A stretch of 64,000 bases of DNA from Rathayibacter rhapontici (GCF_001995175.1 NZ_MUKN01000001.1:62001-126000); one strand, 5' to 3'. Shown: positions 17,818-31,275, numbered from the stretch's first letter. Numbers and translations are program-made. The notes: generated from the letters alone by a model not told the origin.

Positions 17818-18183
17818 TCAGTCCTTTCGAGGGCCCGCGACGAACCCGGATCGCGTCACAGCGAAGCGGGGACGGCCCGGAGCCGGCCGGTGCAGAGGGA
17901 TCGAGGTCGGTACGTCGTCGACCCCGCCGGCCGCCCACGGGTGGCAGCGGAGGAGGCGACGCGCAGCGAGGACGGAGCCGAGGACGAGTCCGTGGAGCTG
18001 GACCGCCTGCAGCGCGTACGCGGAGCACGAGGGGTAGTAGCGGCAGACGTCCCCGTACAGAGGGGAGACGACGGCCCGGTAGACGATCAGCAGCAGGATC
18101 CCGATGTTGCGGGGGAGCAGGAGCAGACCCCACGCCGCCCGGACCGGCCACGAGAGCGGTCGGTCGAGGACGGAGGTGGTCAC
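17818..18183 (-). CDS. yidD: Membrane protein insertion efficiency factor YidD
   Basis: YidD is a small membrane-associated protein thought to help YidC-dependent insertion. The 121-residue product contains the invariant YRAVVSPLYGDVCRYYPSCS with its three cysteines, then YALQAVQLHG and LRCHPWAAGGVDDVP, all diagnostic of the family. An amphipathic N-terminus (GLLLLPRNIGILLLIVYRAV) likely sits on the membrane. The C-terminal 25 residues are a variable extension. Its ATG overlaps the rnpA stop (ATGA at 18180-18183). Confidence 0.95.
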   Translation of the reverse strand: MTTSVLDRPLSWPVRAAWGLLLLPRNIGILLLIVYRAVVSPLYGDVCRYYPSCSAYALQAVQLHGLVLGSVLAARRLLRCHPWAAGGVDDVPTSIPLHRPAPGRPRFAVTRSGFVAGPRKD

Positions 18184-18542
18184 GAGCGGACCTCGGCGGT
18201 CCGGCCGGAGCGCGGGTTCCGCGTCATCGCGCCCACGACCTCGCGGCGCAGCTCCGACCAGGGAGCCGTCGCACTGCTCGGCAGCGCGCGGATCACGACA
18301 TCGGTGCCGTGGTCGGTCTGCCCGACCAGCTCGAACGCGATCGCCTTCAAGCGGCGGCGCACAGTGTTTCGCGTCACGGCCGACCCGACGGTCTTGGCCA
18401 CGATGAAACCGAATCGCGGGGGAGTCGCCGAGGAGGACCTCCGGACATACGTGACGGTGTGCGGTCCTGTGGACCGCACACCGCGACGGACGACTGTCCG
18501 GTACTCGTCACCTCGGACGATGCGATTGGCTCTGGCCAGCAC
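18180..18542 (-). CDS. rnpA: Ribonuclease P protein component
   Basis: RnpA is the protein subunit that helps RNase P RNA bind pre-tRNA. The 120-residue product has a basic N-terminus (LARANRIVRGDEYRTVVRRG), the central RFGFIVAKTVGSAVTRNTVR with the RNR-like basic signature, and the C-terminal helix. This is the typical length. It lies 22 bp downstream of rpmH and overlaps yidD. Confidence 0.96.
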   Translation of the reverse strand: MLARANRIVRGDEYRTVVRRGVRSTGPHTVTYVRRSSSATPPRFGFIVAKTVGSAVTRNTVRRRLKAIAFELVGQTDHGTDVVIRALPSSATAPWSELRREVVGAMTRNPRSGRTAEVRS

Positions 18543-18564
18543 CGCTGGTCGGTACCGCTGGGCT

Positions 18565-18702
18565 CTACGCCGAGAGCTCGGTGCGGCCCTTGGCGCGACG
18601 CGCGCTCAGGATGCCGCGGCCGGCGCGGGTGCGCATGCGCAGACGGAAGCCGTGCACCTTGGCGCGACGACGGTTGTTCGGCTGGAAGGTTCGCTTGCTC
18701 AT
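18565..18702 (-). CDS. rpmH: 50S ribosomal protein L34
   Basis: This 45-codon gene encodes L34. The translated sequence is [20 protein letters not shown], then [20 protein letters not shown] and TELSA, which is the complete canonical L34. It is the first gene of the rpmH-rnpA-yidD-yidC-jag-rsmG series and is divergent from dnaA, the usual arrangement at bacterial origins. A promoter-like pair lies upstream at 18853-18881. Confidence 0.98.
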   Translation of the reverse strand: MSKRTFQPNNRRRAKVHGFRLRMRTRAGRGILSARRAKGRTELSA

Positions 18703-18852
18703 AGTTCAATCTCCACGTACGTGTTCCTCGGTACCAGCGGGGCGTCCGCCGGAGCGGTGCCCCGGTCTCCCGGGAAGAAAGGGTGCCCGGCTCCGATCCG
18801 GTGCCGTCCGCGAGGACCGACCGTGCGACCCCGGGCAGGCGTCAACTGATTA

Positions 18853-18881
18853 AAACTACGGCCTCTCCCGCCACCGGTCAA
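18853..18881 (-). promoter_or_regulatory. Probable rpmH promoter
   Basis: On the minus strand TTGACC (complement of 18876-18881) and TAGTTT (complement of 18853-18858) are separated by 17 bases. The pair faces rpmH with a leader of about 140 bases. Confidence 0.55.
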
Positions 18882-18935
18882 ATACGGTGCGGCCGAAACC
18901 TCGATTCTGCCCGGGCCCACGGCGCGTTCCGCGCA

Positions 18936-19081
18936 TTGACACGCGGAGTCCCCTGTGGTGGATTTGTCTCCCGTCGGCTCCTTCGTTACCGTGTTGAGCC
19001 GCAGTTATCCACAGGCCGAGACGGCTCCTGCCCGCGTCCGCGCTGGCATCGGCTCCCGCCTGTGGAAGACCCTGTGGAAGA
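18936..19081 (+). promoter_or_regulatory. dnaA upstream region with DnaA boxes and a -35-like element
   Basis: The rpmH-dnaA spacer carries one perfect DnaA box, TTATCCACA at 19005-19013, and degenerate boxes TGTGGTGGA at 18954, TGTGGAAGA at 19061 and TGTGGAAGA at 19073. TTGACA at 18936-18941 is a good -35; a weak -10 (TGGATT) falls 17 bases on, overlapping the first box. This suggests DnaA autoregulation and possibly a second half of the origin. Confidence 0.6.
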
Positions 19082-19159
19082 CGTCCGTCCCCCAGAAGGG
19101 TCGGACGGCCGACGGAACCGCGGGTTCGCCGTCGTGAACGACGCCGCAGGGCGCACAGG

Positions 19160-20614
19160 ATGTCGACAGCGACCGAGGACCGGAGACAGATGCCAGAGGA
19201 CACGTCGATCGTCGACGCGTGGAAGGTGATCCTCGGGGCCCTCTCGCAGGACGAGCGCATCACCGCTCCGCTCTACGGTTTCGTCTCGCTCGTGGAGCCC
19301 AAGGGCATCATGGCGGGCACCTTCTACCTGGAGGTCCCGAACGAGTTCACCCGCGGCATGCTCGAGCAGCGCGTGCGGGTCCCCCTGCTCAGCGCGATCG
19401 GCACGCTCGACGACTCGTTCGGCGTGACGACGTTCGCCTTCGTGGTGAACCCGGACATCGAGCACGAGCCGCTGAGCTCGCCGACCTCGTCCGAGTCGAT
19501 GAACCCGTTCGAGCCGATCACCGCCTCCTCCCCCTCCCTCGCCCCCGTGCGCTCGGTCGACGAGATGCGGACCGTGCCGGCCACCGACACGAGGCTCAAC
19601 CCCAAGTACAGCTTCGACAACTTCGTCATCGGAGGCTCCAACCGCTTCGCGCACGCCGCAGCGGTCGCCGTCGCCGAGGCCCCCGCGAAGGCCTACAACC
19701 CGCTCTTCGTCTACGGCGACTCCGGTCTGGGCAAGACCCACCTCCTCCACGCCATCGGGCACTACGCGATGAGCCTCTACCCCGGCATCCGGGTGCGCTA
19801 CGTCTCCTCCGAGGAGTTCACGAACGACTTCATCAACTCGATCGCGAACAACCGGGGCAACGCGTTCCACGGCCGGTACCGCAACGTCGACATCCTCCTG
19901 ATCGACGACATCCAGTTCCTGCAGGGGAAGGCCGAGACGCAGGAGGCCTTCTTCCACACGTTCAACCAGCTGCACGATCACAACAAGCAGGTCGTGATCA
20001 CGTCGGATCTGCCGCCCAAGGCGCTCACCGGCTTCGAGGACCGCATGCGCTCGCGCTTCGAGTGGGGCCTCATCACCGATGTGCAGGCGCCCGACCTCGA
20101 GACGCGCATCGCGATCCTCCGCAAGAAGGCCGTCAGCGAGAAGCTGCTCGTGCCCGACGACATCCTCGAGTTCATGGCGTCGAAGGTGTCGAGCAACATC
20201 CGCGAGCTCGAGGGGACGCTCATCCGCGTCACCGCGTTCGCGAGCCTGAACCGCACACCCGTCGACATGTCGCTCGTGCAGACGGTGCTCAAGGACCTGA
20301 TCACGCTCGACGAGGACAACGTCATCTCGCCGGTCGACATCATCAACCACACCGCCGACTACTTCAAGCTGACCGTCGACGACCTCTACGGCTCGTCCCG
20401 CTCGCAGGCCGTGGCCACCGCGCGTCAGATCGCCATGTACCTCTGCCGGGAGCTGACGAACCTGTCGCTGCCGAAGATCGGGCAGCTGTTCGGCAACCGC
20501 GACCACACCACCGTGATGTACGCGAACAAGAAGATCTCGGAGCTCATGAAGGAGCGCCGCAGCATCTACAACCAGGTCACCGAGCTGACCACCCGTATCA
20601 AGACGAACCGCTAG
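19160..20614 (+). CDS. dnaA: Chromosomal replication initiator protein DnaA
   Basis: DnaA is the AAA+ initiator that binds DnaA boxes and melts oriC. The 484-residue protein has domain I (IVDAWKVILGALSQDERITA), a short Pro/Ser-rich domain II (about 105-140), and domain III beginning NPKYSFDNFVIGGSNRFAHA. Walker A is YGDSGLGKTHLLHAIGHYA, Walker B is VDILLIDDIQFLQGK, and sensor motifs follow. Domain IV ends with the box-recognition helix around LFGNRDHTTVMYANKKI. The start is ATG at 19160; ATG at 19190 (MPEDTSIVDAW), with GGAG just upstream, is a real alternative. Confidence 0.97.
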   Translation: MSTATEDRRQMPEDTSIVDAWKVILGALSQDERITAPLYGFVSLVEPKGIMAGTFYLEVPNEFTRGMLEQRVRVPLLSAIGTLDDSFGVTTFAFVVNPDIEHEPLSSPTSSESMNPFEPITASSPSLAPVRSVDEMRTVPATDTRLNPKYSFDNFVIGGSNRFAHAAAVAVAEAPAKAYNPLFVYGDSGLGKTHLLHAIGHYAMSLYPGIRVRYVSSEEFTNDFINSIANNRGNAFHGRYRNVDILLIDDIQFLQGKAETQEAFFHTFNQLHDHNKQVVITSDLPPKALTGFEDRMRSRFEWGLITDVQAPDLETRIAILRKKAVSEKLLVPDDILEFMASKVSSNIRELEGTLIRVTAFASLNRTPVDMSLVQTVLKDLITLDEDNVISPVDIINHTADYFKLTVDDLYGSSRSQAVATARQIAMYLCRELTNLSLPKIGQLFGNRDHTTVMYANKKISELMKERRSIYNQVTELTTRIKTNR

Positions 20615-20664
20615 CCGGCGCCGCCCTCCGTACTGATCGAGGAGCCGCCAGGCGGATCTCTGCT

Positions 20665-20697
20665 GGTCGAGTAGCCGCGCAGCGGCGTATCGAGACC
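20665..20697 (+). repeat. REP-like palindromic repeat, copy 1
   Basis: GGTCGAGTAGCCGC and GCGGCGTATCGAGACC form an imperfect palindrome. It lies 50 bp after dnaA and is one of eight related copies in the window. Confidence 0.75.
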
Positions 20698-20715
20698 CAC
20701 CCTCCCGGACACGGG

Positions 20716-20753
20716 GATCTCGATACGCGTCCTGCGGCCGCTACTCGATCAGC
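20716..20753 (-). repeat. REP-like palindromic repeat, copy 2 (inverted)
   Basis: ATCTCGATACGCG and GCGGCCGCTACTCGATCAGC are the same unit in inverted orientation, 18 bp from copy 1, so copies 1 and 2 form a head-to-head pair. Confidence 0.7.
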
Positions 20754-20810
20754 AAGTAATGGGAGAGGCGCCCCCTCCGCTGGTCGAGCGAGCGCGCGAC
20801 AGCCCCTTCC

Positions 20811-20852
20811 CTGCTGGTCGAGTAGCCGCACGGCGGCGTATCGAGACCCACC
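20811..20852 (+). repeat. REP-like palindromic repeat, copy 3
   Basis: CTGCTGGTCGAGTAGCCGCA followed by CGGCGGCGTATCGAGACCC is nearly identical to copy 1. A partial unit, CTGGTCGAGCGAGCGCGCG, lies just before it near 20780. Confidence 0.75.
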
Positions 20853-21285
20853 CTCGACAACTCCGACACGCCGTCGCGCCCACCCGCGTTCGACGGATCG
20901 AACGGATTCCGTCGATTTCCACACGTGTGCAGAACCTGTGGATAACTGTGGACAACCGGCCTCGAACTGTGCGGCCGACGGAGCCTCCTGTGGAATCGGG
21001 CCGGGGCGCCCGGATCTGTCAACAGGGCGTCCACCGACGCGCTCACACCTCCTCCACAGGGGCGCGGGGTCCGCATGCCAGCAACGAGTAGGCGTCCGAA
21101 GCGTTTTCCACAGTTTCCACACGTGTTAACACTGTTAACGCAGTTCTCTCTTTAATCAGGGCGCGAACGACAACCTTGTGGAGGAGCGGACGAGCCGGCA
21201 GCGGGTCCACCCCCTTCTGAGCACGTCGAGAGTCACGAGTACGATGGGCGTCGGTCTTCTTCAGCGACTCGTCAGGGGTGTTTTC

Positions 21286-22437
21286 GTGAGGTTCCAAGCC
21301 AACCGCGATGTCTTCAGCGAGGCCGTGTCGTTCGCGGTCAAGCTGCTGCCGCAGCGCACGACCCTGCCGATCCTCTCCGGCGTCCTCATCGAAGCGACGA
21401 GCGAGGGCCTCACGCTCTCCTCCTTCGACTACGAGGTCTCGGCGCAGACGCAGATCGCCGCCGACGTCGAGGAGACCGGCACGGTCCTCGTCTCGGGCCG
21501 CCTGCTGGCCGACATCGCCAACCGGCTGCCGAACGCCCCCGTGCGCATCGCCACGCAGGAGTCGCGCGTCTCGGTCTCGGCCGGATCCGCCCACTTCACG
21601 CTGCTGCAGATGCCGGTCGAGGAGTACCCGTCGATCCCCGAGATCGACGCGTCGACCGGGCTCGTCCCCGCCGACGCCTTCTCCGCCGCGATCTCGCAGG
21701 TCGCCGTGGCCGCGTCGCGCGACGACGTGACCCCCGTCATCACCGGCGTGCAGCTCGAGATCACCGAGAACACCATCGGGCTCGTCGCGACGGACCGCTA
21801 CCGCGTCGCCGTCCGAGAGATCGACTGGGACAACGGCGACAACCCCGCTCCGACCCAGCCCCTGACCGCACTCGTCCCGGCCCGCACCCTGCAGGAGGTC
21901 GGCAAGACCTTCGGCCACTCCGGCACCGTCTCGGTCGCGATCACGCAGCGCGACGAGCGCGAGCTCATCGCCTTCACCGCCGACCGCAAGACGGTCACCT
22001 CGCTCCTGATCAAGGGCAACTTCCCCCCGGTCAAGCGCCTCTTCCCCGCCTCGGTCGAGAACTACGCGGTCATGGCGACGAGCGACCTGATCGAAGCCAC
22101 CCGCCGCGTCTCCCTGGTGCTCGAGCGCGAGGCCGCCCTCCGCTTCAGCTTCAGCAGCGACGGCCTCACCCTCGAGGCCATCGGATCCGAGCAGGCGCAG
22201 GCGTCCGAGAGCATCGACGCGATCCTGACCGGAGGCGACGTCGTCGTCTCGCTGAAGCCGCAGTTCCTGCTCGACGGGCTCGCCGCGGTGCACTCGGAGT
22301 TCGTGCGCATCGCCTTCACGAAGACCGAGAACCCCAACAAGCCCGGTCCGGTGCTCCTCACAGCCCAGACCTCGCGCGACCAGCCCGGCAACGACAGCTA
22401 CCGCTACCTGCTGCAGCCCAACCTGCTCCTGCGCTGA
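21286..22437 (+). CDS. dnaN: DNA polymerase III subunit beta (sliding clamp)
   Basis: This is the ring-shaped clamp that tethers DNA polymerase III to DNA. The 383-residue protein starts VRFQANRDVFSEAVSFAVKL and shows the three repeated clamp domains (about 1-125, 126-250, 251-383). Landmarks are LPQRTTLPILSGVLIEA, GLVATDRYRVAVREI at the domain 2 end, and the C-terminal DQPGNDSYRYLLQPNLLLR. The start is GTG at 21286 with AGGGG upstream; an in-frame extension further upstream runs into oriC and is not conserved. It follows dnaA and oriC in the usual order. Confidence 0.97.
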   Translation: MRFQANRDVFSEAVSFAVKLLPQRTTLPILSGVLIEATSEGLTLSSFDYEVSAQTQIAADVEETGTVLVSGRLLADIANRLPNAPVRIATQESRVSVSAGSAHFTLLQMPVEEYPSIPEIDASTGLVPADAFSAAISQVAVAASRDDVTPVITGVQLEITENTIGLVATDRYRVAVREIDWDNGDNPAPTQPLTALVPARTLQEVGKTFGHSGTVSVAITQRDERELIAFTADRKTVTSLLIKGNFPPVKRLFPASVENYAVMATSDLIEATRRVSLVLEREAALRFSFSSDGLTLEAIGSEQAQASESIDAILTGGDVVVSLKPQFLLDGLAAVHSEFVRIAFTKTENPNKPGPVLLTAQTSRDQPGNDSYRYLLQPNLLLR

Positions 22438-22523
22438 CCCCCGCTCCTCGATCGCACCGTCGCGACCTCTCCCGCTCCCGACGAGCGCCCGCCCGCCGGC
22501 TCATGAATCCAGGAAGGTTCACC

Positions 22524-23411
22524 ATGCACATCGGACTCGTCGGACTCGGCAAGATGGGCGACAACATGCGCTCCCGCCTCCGTCAGAAGGGAGTGGAGGT
22601 GACCGGCTACGACCGCAACCAGGACGTGTCCGACTCCGCCTCCCTCGACGAGATGATCGCCGCCCTCCCCACCCCCCGCGTGGTGTGGGTCATGGTCCCC
22701 GCCGGCGCCATCACGGACAGCGTCATCACCGACCTGTCCGAGAAGCTCGACGAGGGCGACCTCGTCATCGACGGCGGAAACTCGCGCTTCACCGAGGACT
22801 TCAAGCACGACGCGCTGCTGAAGCCCAAGGGGATCCACTACATCGACGCCGGTGTCTCCGGCGGCGTGTGGGGCCTCGAGAACGGCTACGGCCTCATGGT
22901 CGGCGGCCCCAGCGAGCTCGTCGAGTACGCCATGCCCGTCTTCGACGCGCTGCGCCCCGAAGGCCCCCGCGAGGAGGGCTTCGTCCACGTGGGCGAGGTC
23001 GGCGCCGGCCACTACGCGAAGATGGTCCACAACGGCATCGAGTACGCGCTCATGCAGGCGTTCGCCGAGGGCTACGAGCTCCTCGACACGCGCAAGGACA
23101 TCATCAAGGACGTCACCGGCACCTTCAAGGCGTGGCAGCGCGGCACCGTCGTCCGCTCCTGGCTCCTCGAGCTCCTCGTCCGCGCCCTCGAGCAGGACCC
23201 GGAGTTCGAGCACATCGAGGGCTACGTGCAGGACTCGGGCGAGGGCCGCTGGACCATCGAGGAGGCCATCAACAACGCCGTCCCGGTGCCCACGATCAGC
23301 GCCTCGATCTTCGCCCGCTTCGTCTCCCGCCAGGAGGACTCGCCCGCCATGAAGGCCGTGGCGGCGCTCCGCAACCAGTTCGGCGGGCATAGCGTCAAGG
23401 CCGTCGACTGA
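22524..23411 (+). CDS. gnd: 6-phosphogluconate dehydrogenase, decarboxylating (short GndA type)
   Basis: This enzyme oxidises 6-phosphogluconate to ribulose 5-phosphate with NAD(P)+ in the pentose phosphate pathway. The 295-residue product is the short bacterial type (about 300 versus 470 residues). It has the Rossmann motif MHIGLVGLGKMGDNM, then LVIDGGNSRFTED, the catalytic region DAGVSGGVWGLENGYGLMVG, and VGAGHYAKMVHNGIEYALMQ with the catalytic lysine. The start ATG at 22524 has AGGAAGG 7 bases upstream and fits the family N-terminus. gnd between dnaN and recF is typical for Actinobacteria. Confidence 0.96.
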   Translation: MHIGLVGLGKMGDNMRSRLRQKGVEVTGYDRNQDVSDSASLDEMIAALPTPRVVWVMVPAGAITDSVITDLSEKLDEGDLVIDGGNSRFTEDFKHDALLKPKGIHYIDAGVSGGVWGLENGYGLMVGGPSELVEYAMPVFDALRPEGPREEGFVHVGEVGAGHYAKMVHNGIEYALMQAFAEGYELLDTRKDIIKDVTGTFKAWQRGTVVRSWLLELLVRALEQDPEFEHIEGYVQDSGEGRWTIEEAINNAVPVPTISASIFARFVSRQEDSPAMKAVAALRNQFGGHSVKAVD

Positions 23412-23423
23412 GTCGACGGGCTC

Positions 23424-23442
23424 GGACTGCCTTCGGCAGTCC
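23424..23442 (+). terminator. Hairpin after gnd
   Basis: GGACTGCCTTCGGCAGTCC is an 8-bp perfect stem with a 3-base loop, 13 bp after the gnd stop. There is no T run. Confidence 0.6.
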
Positions 23443-23696
23443 TCGCGCAGTCGGCTTCCTGAGGCGGTGACGTGTCGCAGAGCCGGTCGCGTCCGGCGAC
23501 CTGCGGCCCGCCGCCACCGTGAGGCAGAGGATGCTCTCACGGTACCGGCGGGCCTCCGGCCGCCTCCTTCCCTGCTTCCGCGGGGGGCCGCGTCCTTCGG
23601 ACGGCGGTGATGGGGGTCGATCGCTTGAAGGACTGCGGGAAGCCCGCGTCTTTCGGACGGCGAGGGAACATCCGCTCCTGTCCGGCCTGCACACCT

Positions 23697-23736
23697 GCGG
23701 GTCGAGTGGCCCCGCAGGGGCGTATCGAGATCCACC
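23697..23736 (+). repeat. REP-like palindromic repeat, copy 4
   Basis: GGGTCGAGTGGCCCCGC and AGGGGCGTATCGAGATCC keep the family arms but with a different centre (CCCCGCAGGGG), so arm bases co-vary. Confidence 0.7.
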
Positions 23737-23790
23737 TGATCCAGGAGTCGGGCGAGTCCGGGGGCCGGGGCCGCGGAGACGTCGCCCCCG

Positions 23791-23833
23791 GCCTGCTGGT
23801 CGAGTAGCTCCGCAGGGGCGTATCGAGACCCGG
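23791..23833 (+). repeat. REP-like palindromic repeat, copy 5
   Basis: CTGCTGGTCGAGTAGCTCCG followed by CAGGGGCGTATCGAGACCC, 55 bp after copy 4 and in the same orientation. Confidence 0.75.
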
Positions 23834-23937
23834 ATGCACCGGAGGTCGGGCCTCGGAGGGGCGCGGCGAGACCGGCGCGGTTCAGGGGAGGGGCGGCGCG
23901 CAGGAGGGTCGGGCAGAGTGGAGGAGGAGGTGGTGGC

Positions 23938-25170
23938 GTGCATGTGACGCAGCTCGCGTTGAGCGACTTCCGGAACTACGCCTCCGTCGACGTCGCACTG
24001 GTGCCGGGGCCGAACCTCTTCGTGGGGCGGAACGGGCAGGGCAAGACGAACCTCGTCGAATCGCTCGGGTACCTCTCCACCTTGGGGTCGCACCGCGTCT
24101 CGAGCGATCAGGCGCTCATCCGGGCCGGCCGCGACAGCGCGGTGGTGCGCGCGCGCCTGCGCAACGGCGACCGCGAGCTGCTGGCCGAGGTGCAGATCAA
24201 CCGCTCCTCCCCCAACCGCGCGCAGATCAACCGCGGCGGCATCAAGCCGCGCGAGCTGCCCCGGTTCTTCTCGAGCGTCCTCTTCGCCCCGGAGGATCTC
24301 CTCCTCATCCGCGGGGACCCGTCGGCCCGCCGCCGCTTCCTCGACCAGCTCGTCGTGCTCCTCTCCCCCCGCATGAGCGCCGTGCAGTCCGATTACGAGC
24401 GCGTGCTCCGCCAGCGCAACTCGCTGCTGAAATCGGCGAGGGCGAGCGGGATCCGCGACGTCTCGAAGCTCGGCACCCTCGACATCTGGGACGAGCGGCT
24501 GATCGCGCTCGGCTCCGAGATCATGCAGTCGCGCCTCGCGCTGGTCGACGAGCTCAGCGGTCCTGTCCGCGGCGCCTACGAGGCCGTCGCCGGCGCGGAC
24601 CAGCGCCCGGTCCTGCGCTCGCGTCTGAGCATCGAGGGAGCCGTCGACGACGACGGGGAGCCGCTCGAGACGTCCGAGCCGGGCTCCCCCGTCGAGCGGG
24701 CCGGCCTGAGCGAGGCCTTCGCCTCCGCTCTCCTCTCGGTCCGCCGCAAGGAGCTCGACCGCGGGATCTCGCTGGTCGGCCCGCACCGGGACGACGTGCA
24801 GTTCGAGCTCAACGACCTCCCCGCCAAGGGGTACGCCAGTCACGGCGAGAGCTGGTCGTTCGCCCTGGCGCTCAAGCTCGGCGCCGCCGAGCTGCTGCGC
24901 CGCGACTCCCCCATGGGCGATCCCGTGCTGATGCTCGACGACGTCTTCGCCGAGCTGGACGCGCGTCGGCGCGAGCGACTCGCCTCCGTCGTGGCCGACT
25001 ACGAGCAGGTGCTGATCACCGCCGCGGTCTTCGACGACGTGCCCGAGGCGCTGGCCGCGCACACGGTGCGGATCGAGGCCGGCAGCATCGTCGAGCCGGT
25101 CGTGAGCGCTGCGCCGCCGTCCGCAGCCGAGGACGAGCCCCCCGCGGCCGAGGACCGGACCGATGGCTGA
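23938..25170 (+). CDS. recF: DNA replication/repair protein RecF
   Basis: RecF is an SMC-like ATPase that helps load RecA at gapped DNA and restart forks. The 410-residue product has LALSDFRNYASVDVALVPGP, Walker A in LFVGRNGQGKTNLVESLGYL, the lid segment with FFSSVLFAPEDLLLIRGDPS, the signature SWSFALALKLGAAELL, and Walker B in PVLMLDDVFAELDARRRERL. A C-terminal Glu/Ala/Pro tail extends past the usual end. The start is GTG at 23938 after GAGGAGGAGG; GTG at 23944 is possible. Its last 8 bases overlap the DUF721 gene. Confidence 0.96.
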   Translation: MHVTQLALSDFRNYASVDVALVPGPNLFVGRNGQGKTNLVESLGYLSTLGSHRVSSDQALIRAGRDSAVVRARLRNGDRELLAEVQINRSSPNRAQINRGGIKPRELPRFFSSVLFAPEDLLLIRGDPSARRRFLDQLVVLLSPRMSAVQSDYERVLRQRNSLLKSARASGIRDVSKLGTLDIWDERLIALGSEIMQSRLALVDELSGPVRGAYEAVAGADQRPVLRSRLSIEGAVDDDGEPLETSEPGSPVERAGLSEAFASALLSVRRKELDRGISLVGPHRDDVQFELNDLPAKGYASHGESWSFALALKLGAAELLRRDSPMGDPVLMLDDVFAELDARRRERLASVVADYEQVLITAAVFDDVPEALAAHTVRIEAGSIVEPVVSAAPPSAAEDEPPAAEDRTDG

Positions 25171-25675
25171 CGGCCGTCGTCCCGCTCCCGCCCCCGATTC
25201 CGAGGCGGCCCGCGTCTACAAGCACCTCAAGGAGGTGTTCGGCGGCGACGGTCCGCGCCGGATCCGCAAGACCGTCGAACGCGCGGAGCCCAAGGGCGAC
25301 GCGGTCCCGTTCGGGAAGGGACGCGATCCGCACGATCTCGGCGACGTGCTCGACGCGCTCACCCGCAAGCTCGACTGGACCGCTCCGCTGGCGCAGGGCG
25401 ACCTGATCTCGTCCTGGACGGCGATCGCGGGCGAGGAGACCTCGAAGCACTCCACTCCCCTCGGCGTCGTCGACGGCGTGCTGACCGTCGCGTGCGAGTC
25501 GACGGCGTGGGCGACGCAGCTGCGCCTGATGCGGATCGAGATCATGAACCACATCGCGGTGAACCACCCCGACGCCGGCATCGTCTCGATCCGTTTCCAG
25601 GGCCCGGACGTACCGAACTGGAAAAAGGGCCCCAGGTCGATTCCAGGGCGTGGTCCGCGCGACACCTACGGCTGA
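25163..25675 (+). CDS. DUF721 family protein (DciA-like)
   Basis: DUF721 proteins such as mycobacterial DciA help load the DnaB helicase in bacteria lacking DnaC/DnaI. The 170-residue product has a variable basic N-terminus and the C-terminal DUF721 core: LDWTAPLAQGDLISSWTAIA, GEETSKHSTPLGVVDGVLTV and ACESTAWATQLRLMRIEIM. It sits between recF and gyrB as in Mycobacterium (Rv0004 position). Coupling to recF (ATGGCTGA overlap) is clear. The helicase-loading role is inferred from the family. Confidence 0.92.
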   Translation: MADGRRPAPAPDSEAARVYKHLKEVFGGDGPRRIRKTVERAEPKGDAVPFGKGRDPHDLGDVLDALTRKLDWTAPLAQGDLISSWTAIAGEETSKHSTPLGVVDGVLTVACESTAWATQLRLMRIEIMNHIAVNHPDAGIVSIRFQGPDVPNWKKGPRSIPGRGPRDTYG

Positions 25676-25752
25676 GGACGCATTTTCGGTCGACCCCGTC
25701 GATCCAGGCCCTCAGATCGCCGCAGAGAGCCGCGGATCGTCCTCCCGCGCGG

Positions 25753-27963
<2,211 letters not shown>

Positions 27964-27996
27964 TCGGTCATCGCTCACGATGACCGACAGATGTCG

Positions 27997-28032
27997 AGGT
28001 CGAGTAGGCCGCCCGCGGCCGTATCGAGACCT
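27997..28032 (+). repeat. REP-like palindromic repeat, copy 6 (gyrB-gyrA spacer)
   Basis: AGGTCGAGTAGGCCGC and GCGGCCGTATCGAGACCT form the closest thing to a perfect palindrome in the family. It sits 34 bp after gyrB. Confidence 0.75.
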
Positions 28033-28184
28033 GACCGTCCACCGAGGCGCGACCCTCACTGGGTCGCATCTTCGACTCGAACGCGACAGCGGCCCCCACC
28101 CGCCCGCGCACCACCACCTGACACCCAGCGCGACCGCCGCCCCGTCCCACCCGGGGCCCGGACCCACCTGAGAGACCAGAGATC

Positions 28185-30779
<2,595 letters not shown>

Positions 30780-30787
<8 letters not shown>

Positions 30788-31190
30788 CACCGTCGCCGAG
30801 AAGCTCGCCAGGAAGTCAGCGAAGAGCCCGGCGGCGAAGCAGGTCCGCCTGAAGCTCGTCTACGTCGACTTCTGGTCGGCCGTGAAGCTCTCGTTCCTGC
30901 TCGGGCTCACGCTCGCGATCATCACGATCGTCGTCGTCTACCTCGTCTACACCGTGCTCGCGCAGACCGGTGTGTTCGACCAGATCAACGGCCTCGTGCA
31001 GGAGATCGCCGGCGCCGACGCGTTCGATCTCAACGCCATCATCTCGCTGCCGCAGATCATGGGCTTCGCGGTCGTCGTCGCTGTGCTGAACACCATCGTC
31101 ACCACCGCGCTCGGTGCGATCGTGGCGCTGCTGTACAACCTCAGCGTCAAGATCACGGGCGGTCTGCTCGTCGGCTTCACCAACCAGTGA
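30780..31190 (+). CDS. DUF3566 family membrane protein
   Basis: This 136-residue protein belongs to the DUF3566 family, encoded directly after gyrA throughout Actinobacteria (Rv0007 position). Function is unknown. It has a basic N-terminus, TM1 about residues 37-60 (LSFLLGLTLAIITIVVVYLV), an extracytoplasmic loop, and TM2 about 95-118 (MGFAVVVAVLNTIVTTALGA), then a short tail. Its start ATG lies inside the restored end of gyrA, showing translational coupling. A hairpin at 31198-31220 follows at once. Confidence 0.92.
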
Positions 31191-31197
31191 GCCGATC

Positions 31198-31220
31198 GGG
31201 TCCCGCCGCGCGCGGGACCC
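31198..31220 (+). terminator. Hairpin terminator after the gyrA operon
   Basis: GGGTCCCGC and GCGGGACCC form a perfect 9-bp stem, 7 bp after the DUF3566 stop. Confidence 0.7.
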
Positions 31221-31229
31221 ACGGCCCGA

Positions 31230-31259
31230 TTGGGATTCTGACGCCGCGTCGGGTAGAGT
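31230..31259 (+). promoter_or_regulatory. tRNA-Ile promoter
   Basis: TTGGGA (31230-31235), an 18-base spacer and TAGAGT (31254-31259) lie 16 bases upstream of the tRNA-Ile 5' end. Confidence 0.6.
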
Positions 31260-31275
31260 CTCATCTGGCCATTTC

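Larger units (their letters stand above)
20615..21285. other. oriC: oriC: dnaA-dnaN spacer with DnaA boxes and an AT-rich unwinding region
   Basis: This 671-bp spacer contains no gene. Perfect DnaA boxes in one orientation are TGTGGATAA (20937-20945) and TGTGGACAA (20947-20955), only one base apart. Near matches are TGTGGAATC at 20989, TCCTCCACA at 21050, TTTTCCACA at 21104 and GTTTCCACA at 21113. An AT-richer stretch follows at about 21113-21160 with the dyad GTTAACACTGTTAAC and TTTAATCA, a candidate unwinding element. The dnaA-proximal part (20665-20852) holds three palindromic repeats. Origin function is inferred from position and boxes. Confidence 0.85.
23443..23937. other. gnd-recF spacer with palindromic repeats
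   Basis: About 500 bp with no supported gene. It contains two REP-like copies (23697 and 23791) and a locally repeated TTCGGACGGCG motif (about 23594 and 23651). Open frames here have no recognisable product. Confidence 0.6.

Noticed and set aside
20900-20930. CCACACGTGTGCAG near oriC considered as a seventh parS
   Set aside because: Only the central CACGTG-like hexamer is similar; the GTTT/AAAC arms are absent.
23590-23670. Repeated TTCGGACGGCG motif considered as an insertion-sequence end
   Set aside because: No transposase, no target duplication; more likely local repeat debris beside the REP-like elements.
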